Shown: piece by piece, positions 26,355 to 35,358 of the stretch | Numbering within the stretch: position 1 is the stretch's first letter | Layout: each line of letters begins with the position of its first letter | Origin: Anaerolineales bacterium UBA6055 | Lineage (GTDB): Bacteria; Chloroflexota; Anaerolineae; Aggregatilineales; Phototrophicaceae | DNA length: 64,000 nt | Direction of reading: 5' to 3' | Assembly: GCA_002428985.1 (NCBI GenBank) | Contig: DIYL01000021.1 | Coordinates: 1-64,000 of the forward strand | Translations under genes and position numbers: made by a program | Notes under the pieces: model-generated | Told to the model about the DNA's origin: nothing | Databases searched by the model: none | Seen by the model: only the letters and a program-made list of their open reading frames with translations

Positions 26355-28366
26355 CCAACAACTACGCTACCGTCGATACCGCCATATGAGTCGCCAGCGT
26401 CATCCGCTTCTTCTTTGTCGCTGACTCGAATATCAAAGCCAAAGGTACTCCCTTGTTTGTAGACACTCTTGAAAACAAGTGTACCACCGCTCCGTTCGAT
26501 GATATTTTTGACTAGGTGCAGACCTAGCCCAGTCCCTTGAATTGTCTCGGTTTCTTGGGTTTTCGCGCGATAGAATGGTTGGAATAGACGTTCTTGTTTA
26601 TCTTCAGGAATGCCATATCCGTTATCAATAATGCGTACACGGGCGGTCTTTTCAACAACATCCATCTTGATCTTAATATTACCGTGCCCCGGTGTATATT
26701 TGATTGCGTTACTGACTAAGTTTGCAATCGCTTCGTGCAACTGGACAGAATCGCCATCAACAACCACCCGTTCATCTGGGAGTTCAATCTCATAGGTGTG
26801 TTTAGCCAGCATCGCACTTGGACGATGCTCCTGATAGGTCTGTTGCAGTAGCGTATTGAGGTCAAAGGCAGAGCTCGTATTGTTCAGTGCTGTTTCTTCA
26901 ATACGTTCTAGCGAGAGAATATCACTGGTGATTTTTTGCATGCGTCGGGCAGCTTCGTCAATGTTGCCGATGTAACTTTGATATGTCTCATCAAACTTAT
27001 CAATATCCCAGTTAATCATCTCTAGATAACCCATAATTGCCGCCAATGGATTGCGCAAGTCATGTGAGGCAATCCGAATCATATCGGTTTTAATTTGTTC
27101 GAGGCGACTCACTTCTTCATAGAGGCGTTGTTGCTCTTCTAGTTGCCAGTTAATTTGTGCGACCAACCGCGCATTTTCTAGCGCAACGGCAATACGCCCC
27201 ACCATTAATTGCAAAAATTCAAATGTCTCAAATGTGAAGTCTTCAGCTACTGTTGTTTCTAGATTCACAATACCGATCAATCGATTCTGTAGCATCAGCG
27301 GTACGATGATAAGACCCACTGTACGATCAATGAGCGGATCGTATGCCGAGTGATTAGTTAATTCGTCGTTGATAAGCCAGAGCGGGTGACGTGATTTTAG
27401 TACCTCAGCAATCAGCGTATCACGACGCTCCAAATGATCGTTCAACGCTGTGATATCGTATGCACCGATGATATGTAGTAACTTGAGTTGTTCAGCTTCT
27501 AATAAAGCGACAAATCCGCTTCGTGCATTACTCAAACGCATCATCGCATCTAACCCAAGTTGCGTAGCACGTTCAATCTTGAGTTTATCAGCTAACTCCG
27601 CATCAATTTGACGTAAAATTGTTAGATCTTCAATATGAGAACTGAGTTCTTCTTGTATGCGTTTGAGATCGGTAATTTCGCGAATAAGTGTGACAACTTC
27701 ATTATCACTAATTGCGGCCATCCGGACATCGTAATAGCGGGTTTCATTTTCATCAATAAATGAATGAAATTCGAATGCCTGCACATCTTGCGTTTCTAAG
27801 GTGCGATCAACATAATACGTAATTTCTTCCGCGAGATCTCGAGCTGTTAACCCCTCGTCTATATTACGACCAATGATATTTTCTGGTGCGATACCAATGG
27901 TGTCGTTCGGGTAAACTTCTACAATCTTTTTGTCGCGATTAATGATCAGCACAGAGTCCGATAAGGCTTGGAAGATTGTTTTAGTGCGTGGTTCACTCTC
28001 AGACACGACATCATGCATATCTTGCATCAGAATATGAATGTGTTGATCATCTTGTGTCAATCTTGTCAGCATAACAGGTTGAATTGTTCCAGTTGCGGTT
28101 TGAATAGGTATTTTGATGGGTGCAATAGGTTCTGCTTGTGTGAGAGGAACAATCTGGACATCAGCGCGACGCAGTACAGGAGAGAGTAAATCACGTAGGC
28201 TGTGCGTCATGAGGTAGCTTTTATCATACCCCGTAATTTGCGTGATCATTGGGTCTACAGATTGGAATTCGAATTGGTGATTGATGATACAGTAGCCTAT
28301 GCCAGCCATACTTAATAACTGATCCGCTGGTATATCGCTTGTACCTGTTGAAGTTTGATTACTCAT
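26351..28366 (-). CDS. PAS-PAS-GAF sensor histidine kinase
   Basis: A 671-residue soluble sensor kinase of a two-component system. In order: a PAS domain (about 15-110), a second PAS (about 125-235), a GAF domain (about 250-400), a short coiled coil, a HisKA dimerisation domain with the phospho-accepting His435 in ASHDLRNP, and a HATPase_c domain with N box (EAIANLVSNAIKYTPG), G1 box (IIDNGYGIPED) and G2 box (GTGLGLHLVKN). There is no membrane segment, so it senses a cytoplasmic signal. No response regulator gene is adjacent; the nearest in the window is at 53884-54312. It is divergent from the TetR gene across 254 bases. Confidence 0.93.
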   Translation of the reverse strand: MSNQTSTGTSDIPADQLLSMAGIGYCIINHQFEFQSVDPMITQITGYDKSYLMTHSLRDLLSPVLRRADVQIVPLTQAEPIAPIKIPIQTATGTIQPVMLTRLTQDDQHIHILMQDMHDVVSESEPRTKTIFQALSDSVLIINRDKKIVEVYPNDTIGIAPENIIGRNIDEGLTARDLAEEITYYVDRTLETQDVQAFEFHSFIDENETRYYDVRMAAISDNEVVTLIREITDLKRIQEELSSHIEDLTILRQIDAELADKLKIERATQLGLDAMMRLSNARSGFVALLEAEQLKLLHIIGAYDITALNDHLERRDTLIAEVLKSRHPLWLINDELTNHSAYDPLIDRTVGLIIVPLMLQNRLIGIVNLETTVAEDFTFETFEFLQLMVGRIAVALENARLVAQINWQLEEQQRLYEEVSRLEQIKTDMIRIASHDLRNPLAAIMGYLEMINWDIDKFDETYQSYIGNIDEAARRMQKITSDILSLERIEETALNNTSSAFDLNTLLQQTYQEHRPSAMLAKHTYEIELPDERVVVDGDSVQLHEAIANLVSNAIKYTPGHGNIKIKMDVVEKTARVRIIDNGYGIPEDKQERLFQPFYRAKTQETETIQGTGLGLHLVKNIIERSGGTLVFKSVYKQGSTFGFDIRVSDKEEADDAGDSYGGIDGSVVVG

Positions 28367-28620
28367 AAATGCCTACCTGGATATTAATACTGCCAGTAAC
28401 GTAAATACCGAAATAAGAATCGTAATAATAATAACCTAAAGCATGTAAAATTGCTATCATCCACATGAAACGATTTTTTCTACTTACTTTAGATTTTTGA
28501 ATCAAAATTATATTGATACATAAACTATAAAACATTTACACATTAAGGCAAATGAGAAATGATCATAGTCTTGTGGTATACTAAAAATGAACACTGTTCT
28601 GATTATGGAGTGAGTTAAAA

Positions 28621-29250
28621 ATGACGACCTTATCTCGGCGCGAAATCCGTCACGCCCAAACCAAACAAGAAATTATCAATGCTGCTTTTGAGTTGGTCAT
28701 TACAAAAGGGCCGGATAAACTATCCCTACGCGAAGTTGCCCGTAATGTCGGCTATAAAAGTCCGGCAGGGTTATATGAATACTTTGACGGTAAAGATGGT
28801 TTGATTGAAGCCGTTTGTTTTGAAGCTGATAATCGCTTTCTACAACACTTGTCTGCAGTCGATAACACACTACCAACCCGAGATTATTTGATAGAACTGG
28901 GCATGGCATATATTCAATTTGCCCGACAACATCCCGAACAATTCCAATTCTTATTTGATAATCAGACAACACAAGCCGATGAAAAGATGATGCAAGAAGT
29001 CATCGAGTCGGATACAGATAACGCCTTCACGCTGGTATATCATGCGATAGAACGTGCGCTAGACGAAAAACTGTTAAAGCTTATTGATGATATAACAGTC
29101 TTTGAAATGACATATTGTTTATGGGCAATAACACATGGATGCGCGACCCTACAAAATCGTCATCTGATTGAGTTCCCTGTAGATTTTGAACGCGTTGATC
29201 GTTTGGCAATCATTGGCTTATTAAGAGGGTTCGGACTTGATCGTGATTAG
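28621..29250 (+). CDS. TetR-family transcriptional regulator
   Basis: A 209-residue TetR/AcrR-type repressor. The N-terminal helix-turn-helix is clear (QEIINAAFELVITKGPDKLSL, then REVARNVGYKSPAGLYEYFDGKDGL). The C-terminal ligand domain (about 70-200) fits TetR C-terminal families. GGAG lies about nine bases before the ATG and TATACT at 28577-28582 may be its -10 element. It converges on and overlaps by 30 bases the HD-like gene, and is divergent from the histidine kinase. Confidence 0.9.
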   Translation: MTTLSRREIRHAQTKQEIINAAFELVITKGPDKLSLREVARNVGYKSPAGLYEYFDGKDGLIEAVCFEADNRFLQHLSAVDNTLPTRDYLIELGMAYIQFARQHPEQFQFLFDNQTTQADEKMMQEVIESDTDNAFTLVYHAIERALDEKLLKLIDDITVFEMTYCLWAITHGCATLQNRHLIEFPVDFERVDRLAIIGLLRGFGLDRD

Positions 29251-30051
29251 ATTTTTAATCCTATCGAATGTCTGACGTACCTCTGCATTTTCTTTCGCTA
29301 AGCGTTCGGGTTCGAACAATCCCCATGCGACTCCGTCGGTTGTCATCATGGCGCGCAGTAACGGGAATAATCGTGGAGAAATAAATTGTATGATCTCCTC
29401 ATCGGATAGTGGCGCAGATGAAGGCCAATCGGTTGTGACCGTTATCGACATATGGAATAACACACCACAGATGATAAGTCCTGCGGGACTATTACGCCCA
29501 CCAAACAAGCGATCAATCCCATCCATAATATCCGGTAGTTGTGTGTTATCCTGTATGTAGTCTGCTCGTTCGGGGTCATAGACACGGGCATTCATCGTTG
29601 TACCATGCCACGAATAGAGTTGCAGTGGTTCCATCGGGTCAACCCATTCTTCGCCCATAATGCCTACACCACAAGTCGCTGCAGATTTAAACCCATGTAT
29701 ATGATCACGTTTATTCGGTTGGGCAACTTTGGATACATCGTGGTATAGCACAATCCACAAGGCAAGATTTTTATCTTCATCTGATAATGCTTGATATTCG
29801 GGCAATCCTAAAAGGCTAACTAATGCGGCAGTTACGTGGATAAGGGTCTGCTGATTATGATAGGATGCCATCTTCGCCCATCCCATCACTTTATCATCAA
29901 TCGCTTGTAAGCGTTCTGGTGTATACCATTTGCGCAACGGGACGGTAAAATCCGCCCAACCCTCAAATTTCCCGGCATCATGGTCCGCTTTCATCTGTCC
30001 GATGAAGTCCATCAATTCAGATAATTCGGTTGTTGCTTGTGGGATAGCCAT
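29221..30051 (-). CDS. HD-domain-like protein
   Basis: About 276 residues. A histidine in HVTAALVSLLG followed some 30 residues later by LYHDVSK gives the H...HD arrangement of HD-superfamily metal-dependent phosphohydrolases, with further His residues downstream (DHIHGF, SWHGTT) as possible ligands. Homology is inferred from these motifs only and the substrate is unknown. The start at 30051 is preferred because AGGG lies upstream; an ATG at 30066 lacks a ribosome binding site. Its 3' end overlaps the convergent TetR gene by 30 bases. It is the last gene of the leftward run that begins at 33216. Confidence 0.6.
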   Translation of the reverse strand: MAIPQATTELSELMDFIGQMKADHDAGKFEGWADFTVPLRKWYTPERLQAIDDKVMGWAKMASYHNQQTLIHVTAALVSLLGLPEYQALSDEDKNLALWIVLYHDVSKVAQPNKRDHIHGFKSAATCGVGIMGEEWVDPMEPLQLYSWHGTTMNARVYDPERADYIQDNTQLPDIMDGIDRLFGGRNSPAGLIICGVLFHMSITVTTDWPSSAPLSDEEIIQFISPRLFPLLRAMMTTDGVAWGLFEPERLAKENAEVRQTFDRIKNLITIKSEPS

Positions 30052-30077
30052 AAGAGAAGCCCTCATACAATTTATGT

Positions 30078-30383
30078 TTATTCCTGAGATGACTTAGTCT
30101 CGCGCCGTGTCCACCGTTTATCAAGTTCAATCAACCCAAACGGTACAACCACTAGAATCGCAAGCAATACAACCAATAATACCATATCTTGTGCCACAGT
30201 ATTCAGCGCAAACATCGCCCCTAAACACAATAAGACAAATGCGATCAAAACCGACATCCCACCTGTGACCGTATGCTGACGATCAACGGGGATTTTTCGG
30301 TCGCGTAAGATAACAAAACCTGCGGGGAGCGAACTAACCCCCGCAAATAAACTTAATGCCGAAACGATAAAATCGGTTTCCAT
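30078..30383 (-). CDS. small three-helix membrane protein
   Basis: About 101 residues with three hydrophobic segments (METDFIVSALSLFAGV, then VTGGMSVLIAFVLLCLG, then MVLLVVLLAILVVVPFGL) and a charged tail (RWTRRETKSSQE). The start ATG at 30383 lies two bases from the stop of the Gfo/Idh/MocA gene, indicating cotranscription. No family is recognised. Confidence 0.65.
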   Translation of the reverse strand: METDFIVSALSLFAGVSSLPAGFVILRDRKIPVDRQHTVTGGMSVLIAFVLLCLGAMFALNTVAQDMVLLVVLLAILVVVPFGLIELDKRWTRRETKSSQE

Positions 30384-30385
30384 AT

Positions 30386-31375
30386 TTATGCCTCGACTGG
30401 ATAGGTTAAGCCCCATTGTTGGCGCATCATATCCATCGTTCCCATAATCGCTAATGTCTCATCTAATGGCATGACATCGCTTTCCGTCAGACCTTCTCGG
30501 ATGCATCGTCCAACTTCAATCGCTTCATAGTTATAGCCATTGCCGTCAATATCCAAGACATGAGTCTCAGCATCTTGACCTGCCACGTTGACAGTCATCT
30601 CGGTTGGATGCCACCAATCAGGGATCGAGATCATCCCGTTTGATCCGAGAATACGCGCTTCATGTGGGGTATTGAGGCGAATGGCAGTTGTGATGGTTGC
30701 CATTTCGTAGTCACTATATTTAAAGACCGAGACCGATAATTCATCGACACCTGTCTCACCGAGTGTGACCTGTGATGTAATGTTCGTTGGTTGCTTGCCA
30801 TATACCATGGAAGCAAATTGCACCGGATAAATACCGACATCCAATAACGCGCCACCAGCTAAATCAGGATTAAACAGACGATGCTCTGGCATGACCTGCG
30901 ACATACGAAAACCGAAATCTGCCTGTACCAACATCACATCGCCGATGACACCCTCTGCTAACATCTCCCGCAGTTTAACCATAACAGGGAAAAATCGCGT
31001 CCAAACCGCATCCATCAGGAACAAGTTTTTCTCACGGGCGAAATCAACCATTTCTTGGGCTTCGGCAGTATTAACTGCAAATGGCTTTTCGCAAAGGACG
31101 TGCTTGCCATTGTTCAGACAAAGCAGTGTATTAGCTTTATGATAGGTATGCGGGGTCGCGACATACACAGCTTGTACATCAGCATCTTGTGCAAGGTCTT
31201 CATAACTGGTATAGCGTCGTGCCACATCAAATTCGTCACCAAATTGGTCGGCGCGTTCTTGTGAGCGTGAGGCAACCGCAAGTAATTCTGCATCCTCAAC
31301 CGCTTGCAAGCCTGTCGCAAATTTACGTGCGATTGACCCCGGCCCGATGATCCCCCATTTTATAGTATCTGTCAT
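30386..31375 (-). CDS. Gfo/Idh/MocA-family oxidoreductase
   Basis: A 329-residue NAD(P)-dependent dehydrogenase of sugars or inositols. The N-terminal Rossmann motif is GIIGPGSIARKFATGL, the catalytic-loop motif is CEKPFAVN, and the C-terminal domain begins near LMDAVWTRFFP, as in family members. The aldo-keto reductase stop overlaps its start by four bases, so they are translationally coupled. With the aldo-keto reductase and TIM-barrel isomerase upstream it suggests a small carbohydrate oxidation/isomerisation pathway; the sugar cannot be named. Confidence 0.92.
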   Translation of the reverse strand: MTDTIKWGIIGPGSIARKFATGLQAVEDAELLAVASRSQERADQFGDEFDVARRYTSYEDLAQDADVQAVYVATPHTYHKANTLLCLNNGKHVLCEKPFAVNTAEAQEMVDFAREKNLFLMDAVWTRFFPVMVKLREMLAEGVIGDVMLVQADFGFRMSQVMPEHRLFNPDLAGGALLDVGIYPVQFASMVYGKQPTNITSQVTLGETGVDELSVSVFKYSDYEMATITTAIRLNTPHEARILGSNGMISIPDWWHPTEMTVNVAGQDAETHVLDIDGNGYNYEAIEVGRCIREGLTESDVMPLDETLAIMGTMDMMRQQWGLTYPVEA

Positions 31376-32352
31376 TCGGGTTTATCCTCGATTTTGAGTT
31401 CTAAATATTGGACTTCAGCAGGCGATAATGTGATATCGAGCGCCTTTAGATTATCGTCAATCGTGTCTATATCCCAATTAGCAACAATCGCATGATTACG
31501 CGGGTTATTGTTGAGGACGTACGCGATACTGATTTGCGCGGGAGATGCACCTTTGTCGTCTGCTAGCTCTTTAATACGGTCGAGGCGTTTGAAGTTGTCT
31601 TCATACGCATACGCTTCAATCGACACTTCATCCCAATAGCTATCAAACTGATCAAGGTTATCACGGGTATACTTCCCTGTAAGGAAACCACCTGCGAGAC
31701 TTGACCACGGGATGACTGCAATTTCATTTTCATCATACCATGCACGAGCTTCTTCGCCTTGCTCTGCACTCACACTGATGCAATTAGGCCATGGTGGCTT
31801 TACCATATCAGCCACACCAAATTGAGGGCTAGTAATCGCAAACTCGATTTTTCCATTGGCTTTAGCATAATCATTGGCATCTTTTACACGATGATGTGTC
31901 CAGTTCGACCCGCCAAATGCACCAATATAACCTTTGTCATGAATCTCGTTGAGTACATCCACAATTTCACCCACAGGATAATCGGGATTATCGCGATGTA
32001 ACAAGTACAGCTCAACCGAGTCGGTCTGCAGACGTTCTAGTGATTCTTCAATGTCAGAGCGAATATGCGCAGGGGTGACGCGTTCGGGTTCTTCGGGTGG
32101 ATAGGGATGTGCGCCCTTGGTTAAAATCACGACTTCGTCACGAACACCACGGTCAGCGACCCATGCTCCGAGTTCACTTTCAGATTGTCCACTACCATAT
32201 CCATGTGCGGTATCAAACGCCCGCATCCCGCGTTCAAACAAAGCATCGAGTAATTCAAAATTTTTATCGCGTGTACTTGTATTTAGCATGACAGTTCCCT
32301 GCAACAATCGCGCTACAGGTTTATCCACACCTTTAATTTTATTATGTTTCAT
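31372..32352 (-). CDS. aldo/keto reductase
   Basis: A 326-residue NADPH-dependent aldo-keto reductase with a TIM barrel. The catalytic tetrad is recognisable: Asp and Tyr in FDTAHGYGSG, Lys in VVILTKGA, and His in LYLLHRDNPD. The C-terminal nucleotide-binding segment is SIAYVLNNNP. Length is normal. It overlaps the downstream Gfo/Idh/MocA gene by four bases and follows the TIM-barrel isomerase gene after about 70 bases. Confidence 0.93.
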   Translation of the reverse strand: MKHNKIKGVDKPVARLLQGTVMLNTSTRDKNFELLDALFERGMRAFDTAHGYGSGQSESELGAWVADRGVRDEVVILTKGAHPYPPEEPERVTPAHIRSDIEESLERLQTDSVELYLLHRDNPDYPVGEIVDVLNEIHDKGYIGAFGGSNWTHHRVKDANDYAKANGKIEFAITSPQFGVADMVKPPWPNCISVSAEQGEEARAWYDENEIAVIPWSSLAGGFLTGKYTRDNLDQFDSYWDEVSIEAYAYEDNFKRLDRIKELADDKGASPAQISIAYVLNNNPRNHAIVANWDIDTIDDNLKALDITLSPAEVQYLELKIEDKPE

Positions 32353-32421
32353 AAATAAATTTATCCTTTCGTATATAGTTACTATTTTAGCGTAAAGCTA
32401 ACCGAGATGCAGTATATCACC

Positions 32422-33216
32422 TTAACTAATCATTTCACGGAGGCGATGCAGTTGCGTACGAATTGCTTCCTTATCTTTCCAATATTCGAGCGTGAGGATG
32501 TCAGGTTGTGTTCGCTCCAACAACCACGACAAAATCTCATAATCGATTGCTTGCATCGGTTCGTGAGCATCTTCTAGTTTATTCCAGCGTCCAACCCGTG
32601 CTCCGTGTGTATGAATCTGCCGGACACGTTCTAATGGCAGTTGCGACAAATACTCGTAGATGTCCATATCGAGGTTATCTGCTCCGCAACGCGCATGCCC
32701 CAAATCCAGTAACATATCACAATCTGTCGCATCGCAAATTATTTTTATGCGTTGTGGATCAGCTTCTATCGGGAATTTAGGAAATCCGGGTAAATTTTCG
32801 AGAATGACGAGTTTATCAAAGGCGTCTTTGATTTGATGAATGCGACGAATAAGGCGCTGTTGCATGACGCTATGGGGTAAACGCGGCACAGGTAAGCCAT
32901 ATTTGCGAATCCGTACCATACCGGGAAACATCAACGTGATATGTAAGGAGACAAAAGGACTATCAGTTACAGTATGTTGGGCTTGCATGATTTCGATCAC
33001 GGAATTTAAGTTGCCGTAGGTGTTATGTATGTCGCCGTCGTGAAGATGAAATTTTAAATCCGGTAGTCGCTGATATAAATCTTGTATCGCCTCGACTGTA
33101 AACCATGGACCAATCTCAATCCGATCAATCGGTGCATCCCCCTCAGCAATTAATTCTTCCAACGCTGGACACATTGATGTCGCCAATTCAGTATAACTTT
33201 TCATTTGTTTTGACAT
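32422..33216 (-). CDS. sugar phosphate isomerase/epimerase-like TIM-barrel protein
   Basis: About 264 residues of the xylose-isomerase-like TIM-barrel (AP_endonuclase_2) superfamily. Candidate metal ligands are Glu in LVILENLPGFP, Asp/His in LLDLGHARCGA, His in QIHTHGARVG, and Glu in ILTLEYWKD. The start at 33216 (MSKQMKSY) is chosen because the open frame upstream to 33300 reads like non-coding DNA. It heads the leftward operon with the aldo-keto reductase and Gfo/Idh/MocA genes and is divergent from the cyclase gene. The exact reaction is unknown. Confidence 0.8.
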   Translation of the reverse strand: MSKQMKSYTELATSMCPALEELIAEGDAPIDRIEIGPWFTVEAIQDLYQRLPDLKFHLHDGDIHNTYGNLNSVIEIMQAQHTVTDSPFVSLHITLMFPGMVRIRKYGLPVPRLPHSVMQQRLIRRIHQIKDAFDKLVILENLPGFPKFPIEADPQRIKIICDATDCDMLLDLGHARCGADNLDMDIYEYLSQLPLERVRQIHTHGARVGRWNKLEDAHEPMQAIDYEILSWLLERTQPDILTLEYWKDKEAIRTQLHRLREMIS

Positions 33217-33303
33217 CGAAAGCCTATCTGAGTATGGGTATAAACAGCTAATTAAAGTAATATTATAATAAGAACGTATGAGCGGATGATAAAAAGGCAA
33301 AAG

Positions 33304-34341
33304 ATGTCAAAACAGATTATTTCTATGTTATTCACAGACATTAAAGGATACTCCTCGATTACAAATTCAGATTTGAAAGACTCTTTAGCAACAATGCTTG
33401 AAAATGAATTTGAAAAAACTACATTAAACGAAAACAATCACATCTTTTACAAAACTTGGGGAGATGCATACTTTATTGCTGGTAATGACCCAGTTGAATT
33501 AGCTTATATTGCTTTAAAATTGCGTGATTACTTTATGCAAAAAAATTGGATAGTAGCTGGATTTCCTCAACAATTGAAGATTCGTATGGGGCTACATGTT
33601 GACCGCGTGATAGTGAAATATGACTCTAATGGCATAGTAAAAGATGTTTTGGGTGGAGGTGTCGATAAGACTGCAAGAATAGAGCCTATTACAGCACCAA
33701 ATACAGTATATTGTTCACATCAATTTTATGAGTACATTAAGCAAGACTCCCCATACCAAATTAAAGGTATGTCCAAAGGGTTACAACCATTGGCAAAAAA
33801 ATACGGTGAATTAGAATTATTTGAACTTATGTGGTCACATGAGACATCTGAGAATAAAAATTCAATCAAATCTACCTCATCTAAAATTAGTGATTTACCT
33901 ATTCCAATGCCATCCAACGCTATAGAATTTAGTGAAAAACAGAAACGCGACTATGTTGATGCGTCATATCAAATCCTTAAAAACTATTTTGATAAAGCAG
34001 TATCACAACTTACCTCTTCAAATCAGCACTACGAAGCGACTATTAAAGAGGTGAGTAATGTTAGATTTATTGTTGAAATCTATGAGAGCGGTAAACTTAA
34101 GGTTGGGTGTGCGCTTGGAATCGGTAGTCAAGCTGGCTATGGGATTTATTATAAACAAGGCGGTCACACGGTTGATTTTTACAATCCAAATAGCTGGAAT
34201 GACTTATTGACCCCTGAAATATATGAATCTAAATTATTTCTAAAGATGTCTTTTGGAGATTCAGGTATTGATAGGAATAAAAGATACGTTCCAACTGATG
34301 CAGCAGAATCATTGTGGAAACGTCTAATCAAATGGCTTTAG
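33304..34341 (+). CDS. class III nucleotidyl cyclase with novel C-terminal domain
   Basis: About 345 residues, visibly more A+T-rich than its neighbours. Residues about 5-175 form a class III adenylate/guanylate-type cyclase domain: metal-binding D12 in LFTDIKGYSS, D54 in TWGDAYFIAG, and the strand RMGLHVDRVIV. The conserved VNxAAR motif reads VDKTAR, so the usual transition-state Asn is Asp (D121) while Arg125 is kept. Residues about 215-345 form a second domain (RFIVEIYESGKLKVGCALGIG through AAESLWKRLI). From memory this resembles a C-terminal domain found on some bacterial TIR proteins; that match is unverified. No cyclic-nucleotide effector gene is adjacent. ATG 33304 is favoured by AAGG six bases upstream; 33286 is the alternative. 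Confidence 0.75.
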   Translation: MSKQIISMLFTDIKGYSSITNSDLKDSLATMLENEFEKTTLNENNHIFYKTWGDAYFIAGNDPVELAYIALKLRDYFMQKNWIVAGFPQQLKIRMGLHVDRVIVKYDSNGIVKDVLGGGVDKTARIEPITAPNTVYCSHQFYEYIKQDSPYQIKGMSKGLQPLAKKYGELELFELMWSHETSENKNSIKSTSSKISDLPIPMPSNAIEFSEKQKRDYVDASYQILKNYFDKAVSQLTSSNQHYEATIKEVSNVRFIVEIYESGKLKVGCALGIGSQAGYGIYYKQGGHTVDFYNPNSWNDLLTPEIYESKLFLKMSFGDSGIDRNKRYVPTDAAESLWKRLIKWL

Positions 34342-34357
34342 TATAAGAGGAGAACCC

Positions 34358-35119
34358 ATGCCCGATAAAACCATCATTGTAACAGGTGCATCACGCGGAC
34401 TCGGCGAAACGATCGTTCGCCAATTGATGAAACAAGATTGTAGTGTTGTCATGTTCGCCCGCGATCGTGTCCGCCTCGAAAATCTCGCTAATAATCTATG
34501 GCGTGGCATTCCTATTGTTGGTGATATTACCAAACAAGCCGATGTTGAACGTCTTGTAGATGAAACGATTATGCGCTTCGGTAAATTGGATGCCATTATC
34601 AACTGTGCAGGCATCATTGAGCCGATTGAAACACTCGAGAAAGCAGATGCAGACGCATGGTTAGGTGTCTATAATACCAACGTGCTCGGCGCATTACGCC
34701 TCAGCCAAGTTGCGTTACCGCACCTTTTCCAGCAAACTGGCAAAATCGTGAATGTCTCTAGTAAATCCGTCAATGAACGCAAGCCCGGTTTTGGGGCGTA
34801 CAGCACATCCAAAGCCGCCCTCAACCATCTGACACAAATGCTCGCGCTCGAAAATCAGCAAATTGTCTCGGTCGCGATGGGTCCCGGTGCAATTGCAACA
34901 GACATGCAAACATTAGTCGAGGAACAAACCAAAGTACGCGATGACATCATCGGACAGTTCTTCCGTAATCGTCCAGAACGCACCATCCCATCACCAGAAT
35001 TACCAGCAAAAGCAATCGCCACGGTTGCGATGTACGGTGACTTTAATCTACAGGGGCAATTCTTTATGTGGGATGATGAGCCCATCCAGCAATTGGTGAC
35101 GCGCTATTGGGATAGTTAA
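34358..35119 (+). CDS. SDR-family short-chain dehydrogenase/reductase
   Basis: A 253-residue classical SDR. The cofactor motif is VTGASRGLGETI, the NNAG-equivalent is NCAGIIEP, and the catalytic Ser is in VSSKSVNE with Tyr/Lys in YSTSKAAL. The fold is cytoplasmic and NAD(P)-dependent; the substrate is unknown. AGGAG precedes the ATG, only 16 bases after the cyclase stop, so cotranscription is possible although base composition differs. A second, decayed copy of its 3' end lies at about 36870-36991, beyond the RTX-like gene. Confidence 0.93.
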   Translation: MPDKTIIVTGASRGLGETIVRQLMKQDCSVVMFARDRVRLENLANNLWRGIPIVGDITKQADVERLVDETIMRFGKLDAIINCAGIIEPIETLEKADADAWLGVYNTNVLGALRLSQVALPHLFQQTGKIVNVSSKSVNERKPGFGAYSTSKAALNHLTQMLALENQQIVSVAMGPGAIATDMQTLVEEQTKVRDDIIGQFFRNRPERTIPSPELPAKAIATVAMYGDFNLQGQFFMWDDEPIQQLVTRYWDS

Positions 35120-35161
35120 ATAGCTCTCATATCCAAACCTCCATAATTAGATTTCGAACCC

Positions 35162-35192
35162 AAAACAGTCATTAGTCAGATGGCTGTTTTTA
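35162..35192 (+). terminator. rho-independent terminator after the SDR gene
   Basis: AAAACAGTCAT (35162-35172) pairs with ATGGCTGTTTT (35180-35190), with one wobble pair, around a 7-base loop; the right arm supplies the T tract. It closely resembles the terminator at 36821-36855. Confidence 0.75.
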
Positions 35193-35358
35193 GTTAGCTC
35201 AATAATCAATCAGCTAGCAAGGTAAATTGTCAATAACACATGCGATGTATCGCATAACCTTAAATCTAACTTAAATGCGCCTTAAATATTGCTTATCATG
35301 CTGAATTCGAATGTATTATAAATTCAAATTTGTAATATTGTGTAAGGAAAAGATTTTA

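Noticed and set aside
33304..34357. Calling the cyclase a Pycsar defence system
   Set aside because: Pycsar needs a cyclic-nucleotide-sensing effector next to the cyclase; the neighbours are an SDR and a sugar operon. It is kept only as a candidate.
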